Assembly (NCBI GenBank): GCA_963832945.1 | Contig: CAWHVV010000014.1 | Span: 62,001 to 126,000 of the forward strand | Source: JAFEDN01 sp963832945 | GTDB taxonomy: Bacteria > Pseudomonadota > Gammaproteobacteria > Coxiellales > Coxiellaceae | Length of the DNA stretch: 64,000 bases | Direction of reading: 5' to 3' | Shown: positions 35,326 to 42,767 of the stretch, piece after piece | How positions within the stretch are numbered: position 1 is the stretch's first letter | Layout: the number at the start of each line of letters is the position of its first letter | The notes under the pieces: generated by a model | The model's input: only the letters and a program-made list of their open reading frames with translations | What the model was told of the DNA's origin: nothing | Databases searched by the model: none | Program-made: the position numbers and the translations under genes

Positions 35326-36056
35326 GGTTTCCGGAATTTTATTAAGGCGGTGAATCCTCCCAAATATTCCTGACAGGAATATTGGCTAAAACCAGCGGAC
35401 ATAATTCGTTCACGCAAATCCTCTGCGTTGGGAAATAACGCCAGACTTTCGGCGATATAACCATAAACTTCGGCGTTGCCGTGGAAAATTCTTCCCCACA
35501 AGCGTGTCCAGAATTTTAGTAATTTAGCCTGTATGCGCGCCTTGCGCGGATGTGTGGGTCGGGAGAAGTCTAAAAATAACGCCGCGCCCCCGGGCTTTAA
35601 TTTTTGGAAAATGACCTGTAAAAGCACATTCAGGTCTGGAGCATTGCGTAATGCGTATCCACCGGTAATGATATCCAAAGATTGGTCCGCGACGGGTAAG
35701 GACTGCATATCCGCCAATACATAATATAAATTGGATGGCCGTTGTGGGCGGCTGGCCAAATGCAGCATCTCTGGGCAAATATCGACTCCGATCACCCTGC
35801 CACTGTTAAAACGATCCGCCAGCAGGCGGCTAATGTCGCCGGGGCCACAGGCCAAATCGAGACACAGTGGAGAGACCTGATCAGGAACGGCGCGGATTAA
35901 AGACTGTTTCCAAAAAAGATCCTGACCGAAGGACAGTATTCGAGTAATCCATTGATATCGGGGCGCAATGATAGCGAACATTTGACGGTTAATTTGCCGC
36001 TTCTGACTGGGATTTTTTAACGCGTCCCCATTCCCGAGTGAAAATGAACATCCCAT
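35322..36056 (-). CDS. UbiE-like SAM methyltransferase of the PKS operon
   Basis: A 244-residue methyltransferase of the UbiE/COQ5 type: FAIIAPRYQWITRILSFGQD at the N-terminus, motif I LDLACGPGDISRLLADRF, GVDICPEMLHLA, DIITGGYALRNAPDL and the C-terminal MSAGFSQYSCQEYLGG. It overlaps the synthase start by 4 bp (ATGA). General ubiquinone UbiE is normally near ubiJ/ubiB, which are absent, so this is a PKS-dedicated paralogue. Its substrate is probably the phenolic lipid. Confidence 0.85.
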   Translation of the reverse strand: MGCSFSLGNGDALKNPSQKRQINRQMFAIIAPRYQWITRILSFGQDLFWKQSLIRAVPDQVSPLCLDLACGPGDISRLLADRFNSGRVIGVDICPEMLHLASRPQRPSNLYYVLADMQSLPVADQSLDIITGGYALRNAPDLNVLLQVIFQKLKPGGAALFLDFSRPTHPRKARIQAKLLKFWTRLWGRIFHGNAEVYGYIAESLALFPNAEDLRERIMSAGFSQYSCQEYLGGFTALIKFRKP

Positions 36057-36076
36057 GTTCTATCCTCCGATGATTT

Positions 36077-36982
36077 TTATATAGCATACGAGATAATCGA
36101 AACAATGGCCAAGCCCATGCCGATTAAATGATAGAGAGTAATTGTTTCGCCGAGCGTGAGCCATGCAAGCACCACCGTAGCGATAGGCATGACAGCCGTT
36201 GCCAGTGCTGCCAGGATGGAGTCGACTTTATCCGCTCCTAAATACCATAACACGTAAAAAAGGCCGGAAGATAAGCCAATCATGATTAAAATGATGAAAT
36301 CAAATCCCGTTAAATGAATGGCGCCCCAGTCGACCTGCCATAGCATCACCGGTATTAAAATAAGCGCGTTAATACCATTAATGGTTCCAGACATTAAAAA
36401 AATCGGCAACCGCTTTTTTTGAAACTTCACTAAAATATAATAAGTGGCTTCCGGCAGCAGGGCTAAAAAAATCAGTACGTTGCCCACAAAAGACGTTTGC
36501 GTTCGTGCCGACCCCAATTGGTGAGCGCTGATCACAATCAGGCCGAGCGTAGCGCAAGCCACACAAATACTTTTTTTAAAGGTGAACTGTTCCTTTAAAA
36601 CCAGCCAGGAAGCGACTGCAATTAGCGCAGGAAGCGTACTGGTAATAATGCCTGCGGTTTGCGCGTCAGTGTAACGCAGGCCCAATACCATCAAGAAATT
36701 AAAGAAAGTCCCGGCGCAAAGAGCTTGCATGATTATCAGCATCCAGGAAGTTTTATCCAGAATTTTATAATGATCGCGCAGGCTTATTTCCCGCTCCCAC
36801 GTCAACCAGTGCATTGGCAGCAAAAAAACTGCAGCGATTAAGAACCGGCCGGTGATAAGAAACAAAATGGGTACGGAGGAAATGAGGTACCTGGAGCCAA
36901 CGATATTAACGGCCACCATAGTTTGCGCCAAAGCAAGCAAACCAAAGCCGCCGAAAGTATGTTTATGATGTGAATATTTCAA
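36077..36982 (-). CDS. EamA (DMT) family transporter
   Basis: A 301-residue inner-membrane protein with ten predicted helices in two EamA repeats: first GLLALAQTMVAVNIVGSRYL, second starting near VGNVLIFLALLPEATYYILV and ending VVLAWLTLGETITLYHLIGM. The LGE/LKE glutamates after helices 4 and 9 (VLKEQFTF, LGETITL) are typical. It starts the transcript that leads into the PKS genes (20-bp gap), so it may export a product or precursor; this is inference. Confidence 0.85.
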   Translation of the reverse strand: MKYSHHKHTFGGFGLLALAQTMVAVNIVGSRYLISSVPILFLITGRFLIAAVFLLPMHWLTWEREISLRDHYKILDKTSWMLIIMQALCAGTFFNFLMVLGLRYTDAQTAGIITSTLPALIAVASWLVLKEQFTFKKSICVACATLGLIVISAHQLGSARTQTSFVGNVLIFLALLPEATYYILVKFQKKRLPIFLMSGTINGINALILIPVMLWQVDWGAIHLTGFDFIILIMIGLSSGLFYVLWYLGADKVDSILAALATAVMPIATVVLAWLTLGETITLYHLIGMGLAIVSIISYAI

Positions 36983-37106
36983 CGATTGATTTCCCGCGAG
37001 GCATAGGGTTGATGTTCATTTATAGGTGATGCCTTAAAAAATCTTCATGTTTTAAAGATAGCAAAACTATTCAGATAACTCAACTGGAGGTATAATCGCG
37101 TTTTTT

Positions 37107-37178
37107 GGGCGATTAGCTCAGTGGTAGAGCACTGCCTTCACACGGCAGGGGTCAGTGGTTCGAAACCACTATCGCCCA
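37107..37178 (+). tRNA. tRNA-Val(CAC)
   Basis: A 72-base cloverleaf: acceptor GGGCGAT pairs with ATCGCCC, D-arm GCTCAGTGGTAGAGC, anticodon arm CTGCC-TTCACAC-GGCAG with anticodon CAC, variable loop and T-arm CAGTGGTTCGAAACCACT... with TTCGAAA. The discriminator is A; CCA is not encoded. It lies 28 bp upstream of the hydrolase gene and probably shares its promoter. Confidence 0.95.
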
Positions 37179-37206
37179 TCCTACAGGAGACACTATCAGG
37201 AAATTT

Positions 37207-37929
37207 ATGTTTGTGATATTACATGGATCATGGCAGGACAGTGAAGGCTGGCAGACTGTGGGAACTTTATTGCGCAAAGCCGGATTTCCAGTGTGTTTGC
37301 TGGATTTACCCGGACACGGTTGTCATGCGGGCATGAAATTCCAGGCTATTAACCTCCACACTTACGTTAACCATGTTTGTCAAAAAATTCAGGACCTGCT
37401 AAAAAAGACACCGGTGGTATTAGTCGGGCACAGCATGTCCGGTATGGTCATCAGCCAGGTTGCGCAGAACATACCGATCCGGCACCTGATATATGTTTCG
37501 GCGTTTTTACCCGTGGATGGCGAATGTTTGTTGGACATTTCCAGAAGATCGCATATTATCGGCATCAGTAAAAATATGATTATGAATCGCCAACTCAAAA
37601 GCATTACCCTGGAAAAATCAGGCCTGGATAAATTGTTTTATAACGGTTGTTCTACCGAGGTGACTGCACTGGCGCTTTCACGCCTGCAGGACGAACCGTT
37701 GTTGCCTTTCTACGGCAACGTGCGGCTGACCCAGGAGAAATTTGGGCAAACTCCAAAAAGTTATATCGAATGTTTAAAGGACTTTTCAGTGAGCATTGAA
37801 TTGCAGCGCTTTATGCATCAGCGCTGGCCCTGTGCCATTCATAGCCTTGAATCCGGTCACGCGCCACACTATGCCGTTCCTGAACAATTAGCCAAAACTT
37901 TAATTAATTGCGTCAATGTTAGTTTATGA
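37207..37929 (+). CDS. Alpha/beta hydrolase
   Basis: A 240-residue hydrolase with oxyanion-hole start MFVILHGSWQDSEGW, LDLPGHGCHAGM, the nucleophile elbow VVLVGHSMSGMVISQV (Ser), and the catalytic His in LESGHAPHYAVPEQL. The length and lack of a signal peptide suggest a cytoplasmic esterase-like enzyme similar to plant salicylate-esterase types and EstC. It overlaps the GIY-YIG gene by 4 bp. Substrate not known. Confidence 0.85.
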   Translation: MFVILHGSWQDSEGWQTVGTLLRKAGFPVCLLDLPGHGCHAGMKFQAINLHTYVNHVCQKIQDLLKKTPVVLVGHSMSGMVISQVAQNIPIRHLIYVSAFLPVDGECLLDISRRSHIIGISKNMIMNRQLKSITLEKSGLDKLFYNGCSTEVTALALSRLQDEPLLPFYGNVRLTQEKFGQTPKSYIECLKDFSVSIELQRFMHQRWPCAIHSLESGHAPHYAVPEQLAKTLINCVNVSL

Positions 37930-38189
37930 CGGTGTATTTTGTTTATCTATTGGAATGCAGCAACGGCAATTATTATACCGGATATACCACTGATCTGGAG
38001 CGCCGGTATCAGGAACATGTGAAAGGTTCCGCTAAATGCAAATATACCCGTAGCTTTCCACCACGGCGAATTGCCGCATATTGGCGGCTGGATACGGATT
38101 TGTCAGGGATATTAAAAATCGAGGCTGCCATTAAGCGCTTATCGAAAATAGAAAAAAAACGTTTAAAGGGGTCACGTCTCGAAATCTAA
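37926..38189 (+). CDS. GIY-YIG nuclease domain protein (YhbQ type)
   Basis: An 87-residue single-domain protein: TVYFVYLLECSNGNYYTGYT has the (G/V)YLL...YTG pattern, followed by LERRYQEHVKGSAKCKYTRS and the C-terminal Glu helix KIEAAIKRLSKIEKKRL. Family members are small UvrC/YhbQ-like nucleases. The last residues GSRLEI come from a palindromic repeat (38,162-38,195). Coupled to the hydrolase by ATGA. Confidence 0.88.
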   Translation: MTVYFVYLLECSNGNYYTGYTTDLERRYQEHVKGSAKCKYTRSFPPRRIAAYWRLDTDLSGILKIEAAIKRLSKIEKKRLKGSRLEI

Positions 38190-38286
38190 AGATTAAATGT
38201 TAACGTTAAAGGGGGTCAGTTCGATTCTAAAGATTAAGCAGATAATAGCTGCCTAATCTTTAGATATTCGAGACTTGACCCCTTTA
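38162..38286. repeat. AAAGGGGTCA repeat cluster overlapping two gene ends
   Basis: A motif of about 33 bases (TTAAAGGGGTCA, then CGAA, then ATCTAAAGATTA) occurs three times: directly at 38,162-38,195 and 38,206-38,237, and inverted at 38,254-38,286. The outer copies pair as a long hairpin. They supply the last codons of the GIY-YIG gene (LKGSRLEI) and of purK (LKGSSLEYLKI). The sequence resembles termini of REP-type elements; this likeness is from memory and not proven. Confidence 0.65.
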
Positions 38287-39319
38287 ATTCTAAATCCACC
38301 AAGGTCACGTGACCTAATTTCCGGTTTGGGCGGGGTATTTTTCCGTAGGTGTGGTAATGAGCGCCGGGGATAGATAAACAGGACTGGATATCCGGCATTT
38401 CGCCGATGCAATTGAGCATGAAAACCTGCCCGGGAACTGCAGTGCTTCCCAGGGGCAAATTAAAAACGGCGCGCAGATGATTTTCAAACTGACTGGTTTG
38501 CGCGCCTTCAATAGTCCAGTGGCCGGAATTATGGACTCTGGGCGCCATTTCGTTCACCAGCAATCGCTGTCCGTCATAGAAAAATTCGATTGCCAGTACT
38601 CCCACATAATCCAGGGTTTCGAGAACCTGCGTTGCGGCATTTTGTGCCTGCTGCACAAGCGCGTCATTATCAAGCGGCGCTTCTGATGAACGGAGGATGC
38701 CGTGCCGGTGTTCGTTGCGGGTCAGCGGATAAAAACGGATGTCTCCCTGTTTATTGCGGACCGAAATTAATGACGTTTCAAATTCAAACCGGATAAATTC
38801 TTCGAGAATCAGTTCTGAATTTTGCAAACTGTTCCAGCTTTCGCTGATATCGGAGGAGGTTTTGAGGAGGCGCTGACCTTTGCCGTCATATCCCATGCGC
38901 CGGGTTTTTAGCATCGAAGGCAGGCCTGCCTGAATCACGGCCTCAGAAAGTTCAGACTCTGAGCCAACCGGGAAGAAATCAGGAGTCGGAATTTGCAACG
39001 ACTTGAAAAAAGTTTTTTCATGCAGACGATCCTGAGCGATCCGTAAAGTTTCCAGGGAAGGATAAAGAGGCCGCTCTTTCGCCACTTTTCCAGCGCATGA
39101 CAGCGGAATATTTTCAGTCTCATAAGTGACAACGTCCACTGCGCGGAGAAACCGGTGCAATGCGGATTCGTCAGTGAATTCGGCAGTGATCACCTCCGTC
39201 ACGTCCCTGGCACAGGCTTCCGGGTTGGGATCGATGCAAACCGTGTGAATTCCTAAAGGGTGAGCCGCCAGCGCCAGCATTCGCGCCAGCTGTCCTCCTC
39301 CGAGAATGCCCAATTTCAT
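38234..39319 (-). CDS. purK: 5-(carboxyamino)imidazole ribonucleotide synthase
   Basis: ATP-grasp enzyme that carboxylates AIR to N5-CAIR in purine synthesis. Visible: KLGILGGGQLARMLALAAHP at the N-terminus, VVTYETENIPL, MLKTRRMGYDGKGQ, ILEEFIRFEFETSLI, GVLAIEFFYDGQRLLVNEMA and APRVHNSGHWTIEGA. 361 residues, slightly longer than E. coli PurK because its last ~16 residues are encoded in the repeat cluster. Start overlaps the purE stop by 4 bp. Confidence 0.93.
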   Translation of the reverse strand: MKLGILGGGQLARMLALAAHPLGIHTVCIDPNPEACARDVTEVITAEFTDESALHRFLRAVDVVTYETENIPLSCAGKVAKERPLYPSLETLRIAQDRLHEKTFFKSLQIPTPDFFPVGSESELSEAVIQAGLPSMLKTRRMGYDGKGQRLLKTSSDISESWNSLQNSELILEEFIRFEFETSLISVRNKQGDIRFYPLTRNEHRHGILRSSEAPLDNDALVQQAQNAATQVLETLDYVGVLAIEFFYDGQRLLVNEMAPRVHNSGHWTIEGAQTSQFENHLRAVFNLPLGSTAVPGQVFMLNCIGEMPDIQSCLSIPGAHYHTYGKIPRPNRKLGHVTLVDLELKGSSLEYLKIRQLLSA

Positions 39320-39810
39320 TCTCTCTCCGGATGGGGATTTTCGAGAATTTTTTGTGTTTGCCGTTCCCGGTATTGTTTCAATTCGGTCTGGATGGCTGGA
39401 TACTTGTTGCCCAGTATCGCCGCCGCGAGCAGCGCGGCATTAATAGCGCCGGCTTTACCGACCGCCAGCGTGCCGACTGGAATGCCCGCCGGCATTTGGA
39501 CAATGGAGAGAAGAGAATCGATCCCACCCAGGGGGTGAGAGATCATCGGGACCCCCAGTATGGGCAGTAAAGTTTTGGCGGCAAGCATTCCTGGGAGATG
39601 CGCCGCACCACCGGCGCCCGCGATGATAACTTCCAGACCGCGATCCTCTGCCTGCTCGGCATAATGGAAAAGTTTATCCGGCGTGCGATGGGCGGAAACA
39701 ATTTCCGCATCAAAGCCAATCTGTAAAACTTCCAGAGTTTCGGCGGCATGGGTGAGAATTTGCCAGTCAGACTGGGAACCCATCACAACGCCAACTAAAA
39801 TTTTCTTCAT
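39316..39810 (-). CDS. purE: N5-CAIR mutase
   Basis: A 164-residue PurE class I mutase converting N5-CAIR to CAIR. Motifs: VVMGSQSDWQIL, SAHRTPDKLFHYAEQAEDRG, IIAGAGGAAHLPGMLAAKT, PILGVPM and SLLSIVQMPAGIPVGTLAVG. It lies between queC and purK with 4-bp overlaps on each side, so translation of the three is coupled. Confidence 0.95.
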   Translation of the reverse strand: MKKILVGVVMGSQSDWQILTHAAETLEVLQIGFDAEIVSAHRTPDKLFHYAEQAEDRGLEVIIAGAGGAAHLPGMLAAKTLLPILGVPMISHPLGGIDSLLSIVQMPAGIPVGTLAVGKAGAINAALLAAAILGNKYPAIQTELKQYRERQTQKILENPHPERE

Positions 39811-40511
39811 AAGGTCTCCGCGATATTCGGTTGATAGGGCATGGAAAAATCAGGATATTCAGCCATAAATTGGCGAATGCCCTCGTTACGCAAACGGCAG
39901 GCCAGACAGTGTTGACAGCCATACTCAGGGATTCCTTCGTAACAGGTAATGGTTTCCTGAAGAAGATATTCTAAAATTCCTAATTGTTTGCCGATGACCA
40001 GGGTTTCTTTTTTAGTGAGTTTAATCAGAGGAGTGCGTATTTCAAACCCGGGATTATCAAAGTCCAGTCTTAAAATATTTTCTATTAAATCCATATAGGC
40101 TCTGCTGCAATCACGATACCCGGACAGGGCGGCGTCTGCTTCTATGACGCCCAAATAAAGACAGGACGCGCCTAAGTGATAAGCGTGGATGCCGCCGATA
40201 TGGGCCATCAACCCATTACGGGCAATCACCATAGTATTGGCCGGTTGATGGTGGATGGTCAGGTGATGACGGGTTAAGGCGTTATCCGTTACTTCAGAGA
40301 GATAATCCAGGCGCAATTCGCTGTGATCAACCCCCCAATCGTGGCAAATCCTCTCCGCCTGCGCCAGTTCGGGACTGTGGCGTTGTCCGTAGCGAAATGA
40401 CAGGCTTAATACATTTTCCCGTCCAAATTCCTCGATAGCCAGGGCTAAACAAAGGGAAGAATCCATCCCGCCGGAATGAACCACGACGGCTTTTTTGAGA
40501 TTTTTTTTCAT
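39807..40511 (-). CDS. queC: 7-cyano-7-deazaguanine synthase
   Basis: A 234-residue PP-loop enzyme of queuosine synthesis, ATP-dependent conversion of CDG to preQ0. PP-loop VVHSGGMDSSLCLAL, YGQRHSPELAQAERI, ARNGLMAHIGG, FEIRTPLIKLTKKE, and the four-Cys zinc motif in CYEGIPEYGCQHCLACRLRN. It begins a queC-purE-purK operon. The usual queE/queD partners are not adjacent. Confidence 0.94.
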   Translation of the reverse strand: MKKNLKKAVVVHSGGMDSSLCLALAIEEFGRENVLSLSFRYGQRHSPELAQAERICHDWGVDHSELRLDYLSEVTDNALTRHHLTIHHQPANTMVIARNGLMAHIGGIHAYHLGASCLYLGVIEADAALSGYRDCSRAYMDLIENILRLDFDNPGFEIRTPLIKLTKKETLVIGKQLGILEYLLQETITCYEGIPEYGCQHCLACRLRNEGIRQFMAEYPDFSMPYQPNIAETL

Positions 40512-40602
40512 ATTTAAGATTTTGTTAAGGAAACGTTAAGATTTTTTTAACATCAGACGGTTATCCTAAACCTTAAGAGCATTATATTGAGGAGAATTGA
40601 CA

Positions 40603-40815
40603 ATGACAACTACTAACCGAATGAACAATTTTAGGCGCCTGGCTGAACGTCTTTCCCAGGGTGAAAAATTATTAACGACTCGGGAAAAAACAGCCATGAT
40701 GAGTCAAGGCTTTTGCGCCGGCTCTGTGCAGGATTTGCTGTCCGCCGGTCAGCCCCGATTTTCTGCCATTCAGCTCGTTCCCACGATGATTGGAAAAAAA
40801 CGGCTTTCAAATTAG
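40603..40815 (+). CDS. Small protein, unknown
   Basis: A 70-residue basic protein, MTTTNRMNNFRRLAERLSQG onward. The ATG at 40,603 has GAGGAG nine bases upstream, better than the TTG two codons earlier. The N-terminal half is an amphipathic helix with regularly spaced Arg/Leu. It is divergent from queC across an AT-rich promoter-like region (TTAAG repeats, 40,510-40,560). No family recognised. Confidence 0.5.
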   Translation: MTTTNRMNNFRRLAERLSQGEKLLTTREKTAMMSQGFCAGSVQDLLSAGQPRFSAIQLVPTMIGKKRLSN

Positions 40816-40822
40816 GGTCTGT

Positions 40823-42250
40823 TTAGTTTTGAAGTCGAGGCACTAGTACCGTTTCAATATCCCCCCTCTCCCCCGTACTCGGGGGAGAGGGGGGATGAGG
40901 GGTGGAAATGGCAGTGATCTTCGAGAAACTGCCGCGCCCTCCACCCCATCCAGTAGAAACAAATAATTCTTGGTACGCTTTTTGTTCCAATATTTTTGGA
41001 AAACGAAACGCTGAAATTCTTTTCGCCTGAACTGATTTTCCAATATTTTTTTTATGCCATTCAATTATAGTTTTTGTTTTTACTGATTCCATTGCATTTT
41101 TAATCACATCTATTGTTGTTTTTGAGACGCAAGCTGCCAGAGATAATAACAATCCAGTAAAACCATTTTTTGCCTGTTGTTTTTCAATATTTTTCTGCTT
41201 CCCAAATAATGATTCAATAATTTCACTGCTACCTAACAAACGTTCTTTTGGTTTTGCATAAGATGATTCTTTTTCAACAAGCGCGATCATTTTCTGATTA
41301 AATATATCTGCATGATCTGAAAGTTTTAATTCTTCCAGTACTCTTTGCAAGTCAAGATGAGCATTTGTATATAAACCATTATTTCTAACGAAATTTTCTG
41401 TGCACGAAACAGCACACATCATATTTCTCCATCTGCTTATTGCAAATCTATATTCATTCACCCAGACAAATTTCTCACGTATCTTTTTCGATGTATTTTT
41501 ATTTTCTAACAGAAGAATTATATGACTACTCCAATTTATCAATGTTTCAATATTCATATATCGTGATTTTGATTTTTGGTTTGGTGGAGATAAGTAGGCT
41601 AACTCTGTTTGCTGAAGATGATTTTTTGTCGACTGGCATAGTTTAATAAACGCTTTCCATACTTCACAATGTTCTAATATATTTTTTAATAAAGTAGCCA
41701 GTGCGTGCTTTATGTCGTAAATATAACGCGTGTTTTGATGCTCAGCACAAAAACGATTAATGCCGGATTTTATGTCAGTGCCTTTATCTGCAACAATTTC
41801 CGCTGGGATACCTGTTTTTTTAGCGGTTGCATTTAATTGCTCATATACCTTTTCGCCATTAGATTTCGTCACCGGAATAAGCTCGATTGGTTCAACATCC
41901 TCGTATCTCAAAGATATACCAATAGGTAAATCGGATAAACGAATACCTAATATGACCAGGCATTTTTCTTCTCCAATTTGCACTGAATGATCAATGATCC
42001 ATATCCAATCATCCGCTTTTATTTTTGCCCTATTCAATTTGTAATAACCTAATCGCATCAACCACAGACGACCTGAATACCAGGAGGGTATTGACATGTC
42101 TACGCCAAAAATACGGGCGCTAATTTCAATGGCACGACAGCTTGCGCGAAGTCCAATCGCTGTCATCACAAGAGATATAAAATAAAAGATTTGTATCGCA
42201 GAATAATGATGGTAAAATAAATTATTCCGACTGTTTACTAATGCCGTCAT
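40823..42250 (-). CDS. DDE transposase (copy 2), read-through into the miniature element
   Basis: Identical to the copy-1 transposase except for a few residues (for example PIGISLRY for PIGRSLRY), but the stop codon is missing because the last codon runs into host DNA (GGATGG instead of GGATGA). The frame therefore adds about 41 residues encoded by miniature element B (WGGGRGSFSKITAIS..). The extra tail has no function; it documents that the IS end lies within the stop codon. Confidence 0.75.
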   Translation of the reverse strand: MTALVNSRNNLFYHHYSAIQIFYFISLVMTAIGLRASCRAIEISARIFGVDMSIPSWYSGRLWLMRLGYYKLNRAKIKADDWIWIIDHSVQIGEEKCLVILGIRLSDLPIGISLRYEDVEPIELIPVTKSNGEKVYEQLNATAKKTGIPAEIVADKGTDIKSGINRFCAEHQNTRYIYDIKHALATLLKNILEHCEVWKAFIKLCQSTKNHLQQTELAYLSPPNQKSKSRYMNIETLINWSSHIILLLENKNTSKKIREKFVWVNEYRFAISRWRNMMCAVSCTENFVRNNGLYTNAHLDLQRVLEELKLSDHADIFNQKMIALVEKESSYAKPKERLLGSSEIIESLFGKQKNIEKQQAKNGFTGLLLSLAACVSKTTIDVIKNAMESVKTKTIIEWHKKNIGKSVQAKRISAFRFPKILEQKAYQELFVSTGWGGGRGSFSKITAISTPHPPSPPSTGERGDIETVLVPRLQN

Positions 42251-42698
42251 CTTTCTGTTGCTTTCATTTTCAATGAATGCTGTCGCGCTGTCTAATTTTT
42301 CAGTAATTTTTTTTTACCAGCTTCAGATTTTTTAATATCATCTTGTAATTGCTTATTTTGTGCTTTTAATTCCTTTAATCGAGACTTTAATTCTGCTTTA
42401 CTTGTTTCCAAAAATTCAATGCGTTTCTTCTGGCTTCGAATATCCAGCATGGCTTGTTTACATTTTTCTTTCCATTTATCCCGGCTATGTTTAAAAAACA
42501 CAGTGAGCTTTTTAACCGGGCTTTTAAAATTTTCCATAATTAAATATTCCTTTTGAATTACCCAATACATAGTAATGCAAAAGATACTAATTTAAAATAA
42601 GAAAAAACGGAACAACAAATTTTATTGAGATAGGATCGAATTTTTAAAGAATAAAATTTGAACCAATTTTTCTGTAGGTTATCGGGCAATTCATGGGT
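40947..42698. mobile_element. Two-gene insertion sequence, copy 2
   Basis: The same 1,752-bp core as copy 1, with a handful of base differences. Here the flanks are miniature element B: the left host part stops at CCTCCACCC and the right host part resumes at TCACCCTAAC, exactly as these bases are joined in the uninterrupted copy at 52.9 kb. The 15-bp inverted repeats and 11-bp direct repeats seen around copy 1 are absent. Confidence 0.85.
42292..42537 (-). CDS. Small coiled-coil protein of the IS (copy 2)
   Basis: Same 81-residue product as copy 1 (MENFKSPVKKLTVFF..). Nucleotide identity with copy 1 appears complete across the gene and its AT-rich leader, so the two IS copies separated recently. 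Confidence 0.7.
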   Translation of the reverse strand: MENFKSPVKKLTVFFKHSRDKWKEKCKQAMLDIRSQKKRIEFLETSKAELKSRLKELKAQNKQLQDDIKKSEAGKKKLLKN

Positions 42699-42767
42699 TC
42701 ACCCTAACCCTCTCCCACAAGTGGGAGAGGGAATAAGAAGTCTGGTCAGAATTAAATTGAAACGGTA

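Noticed and set aside
40843..41064. Short ORF made of the transposase end and element B sequence
   Set aside because: It is an out-of-frame shadow caused by the IS inserting into the miniature element.
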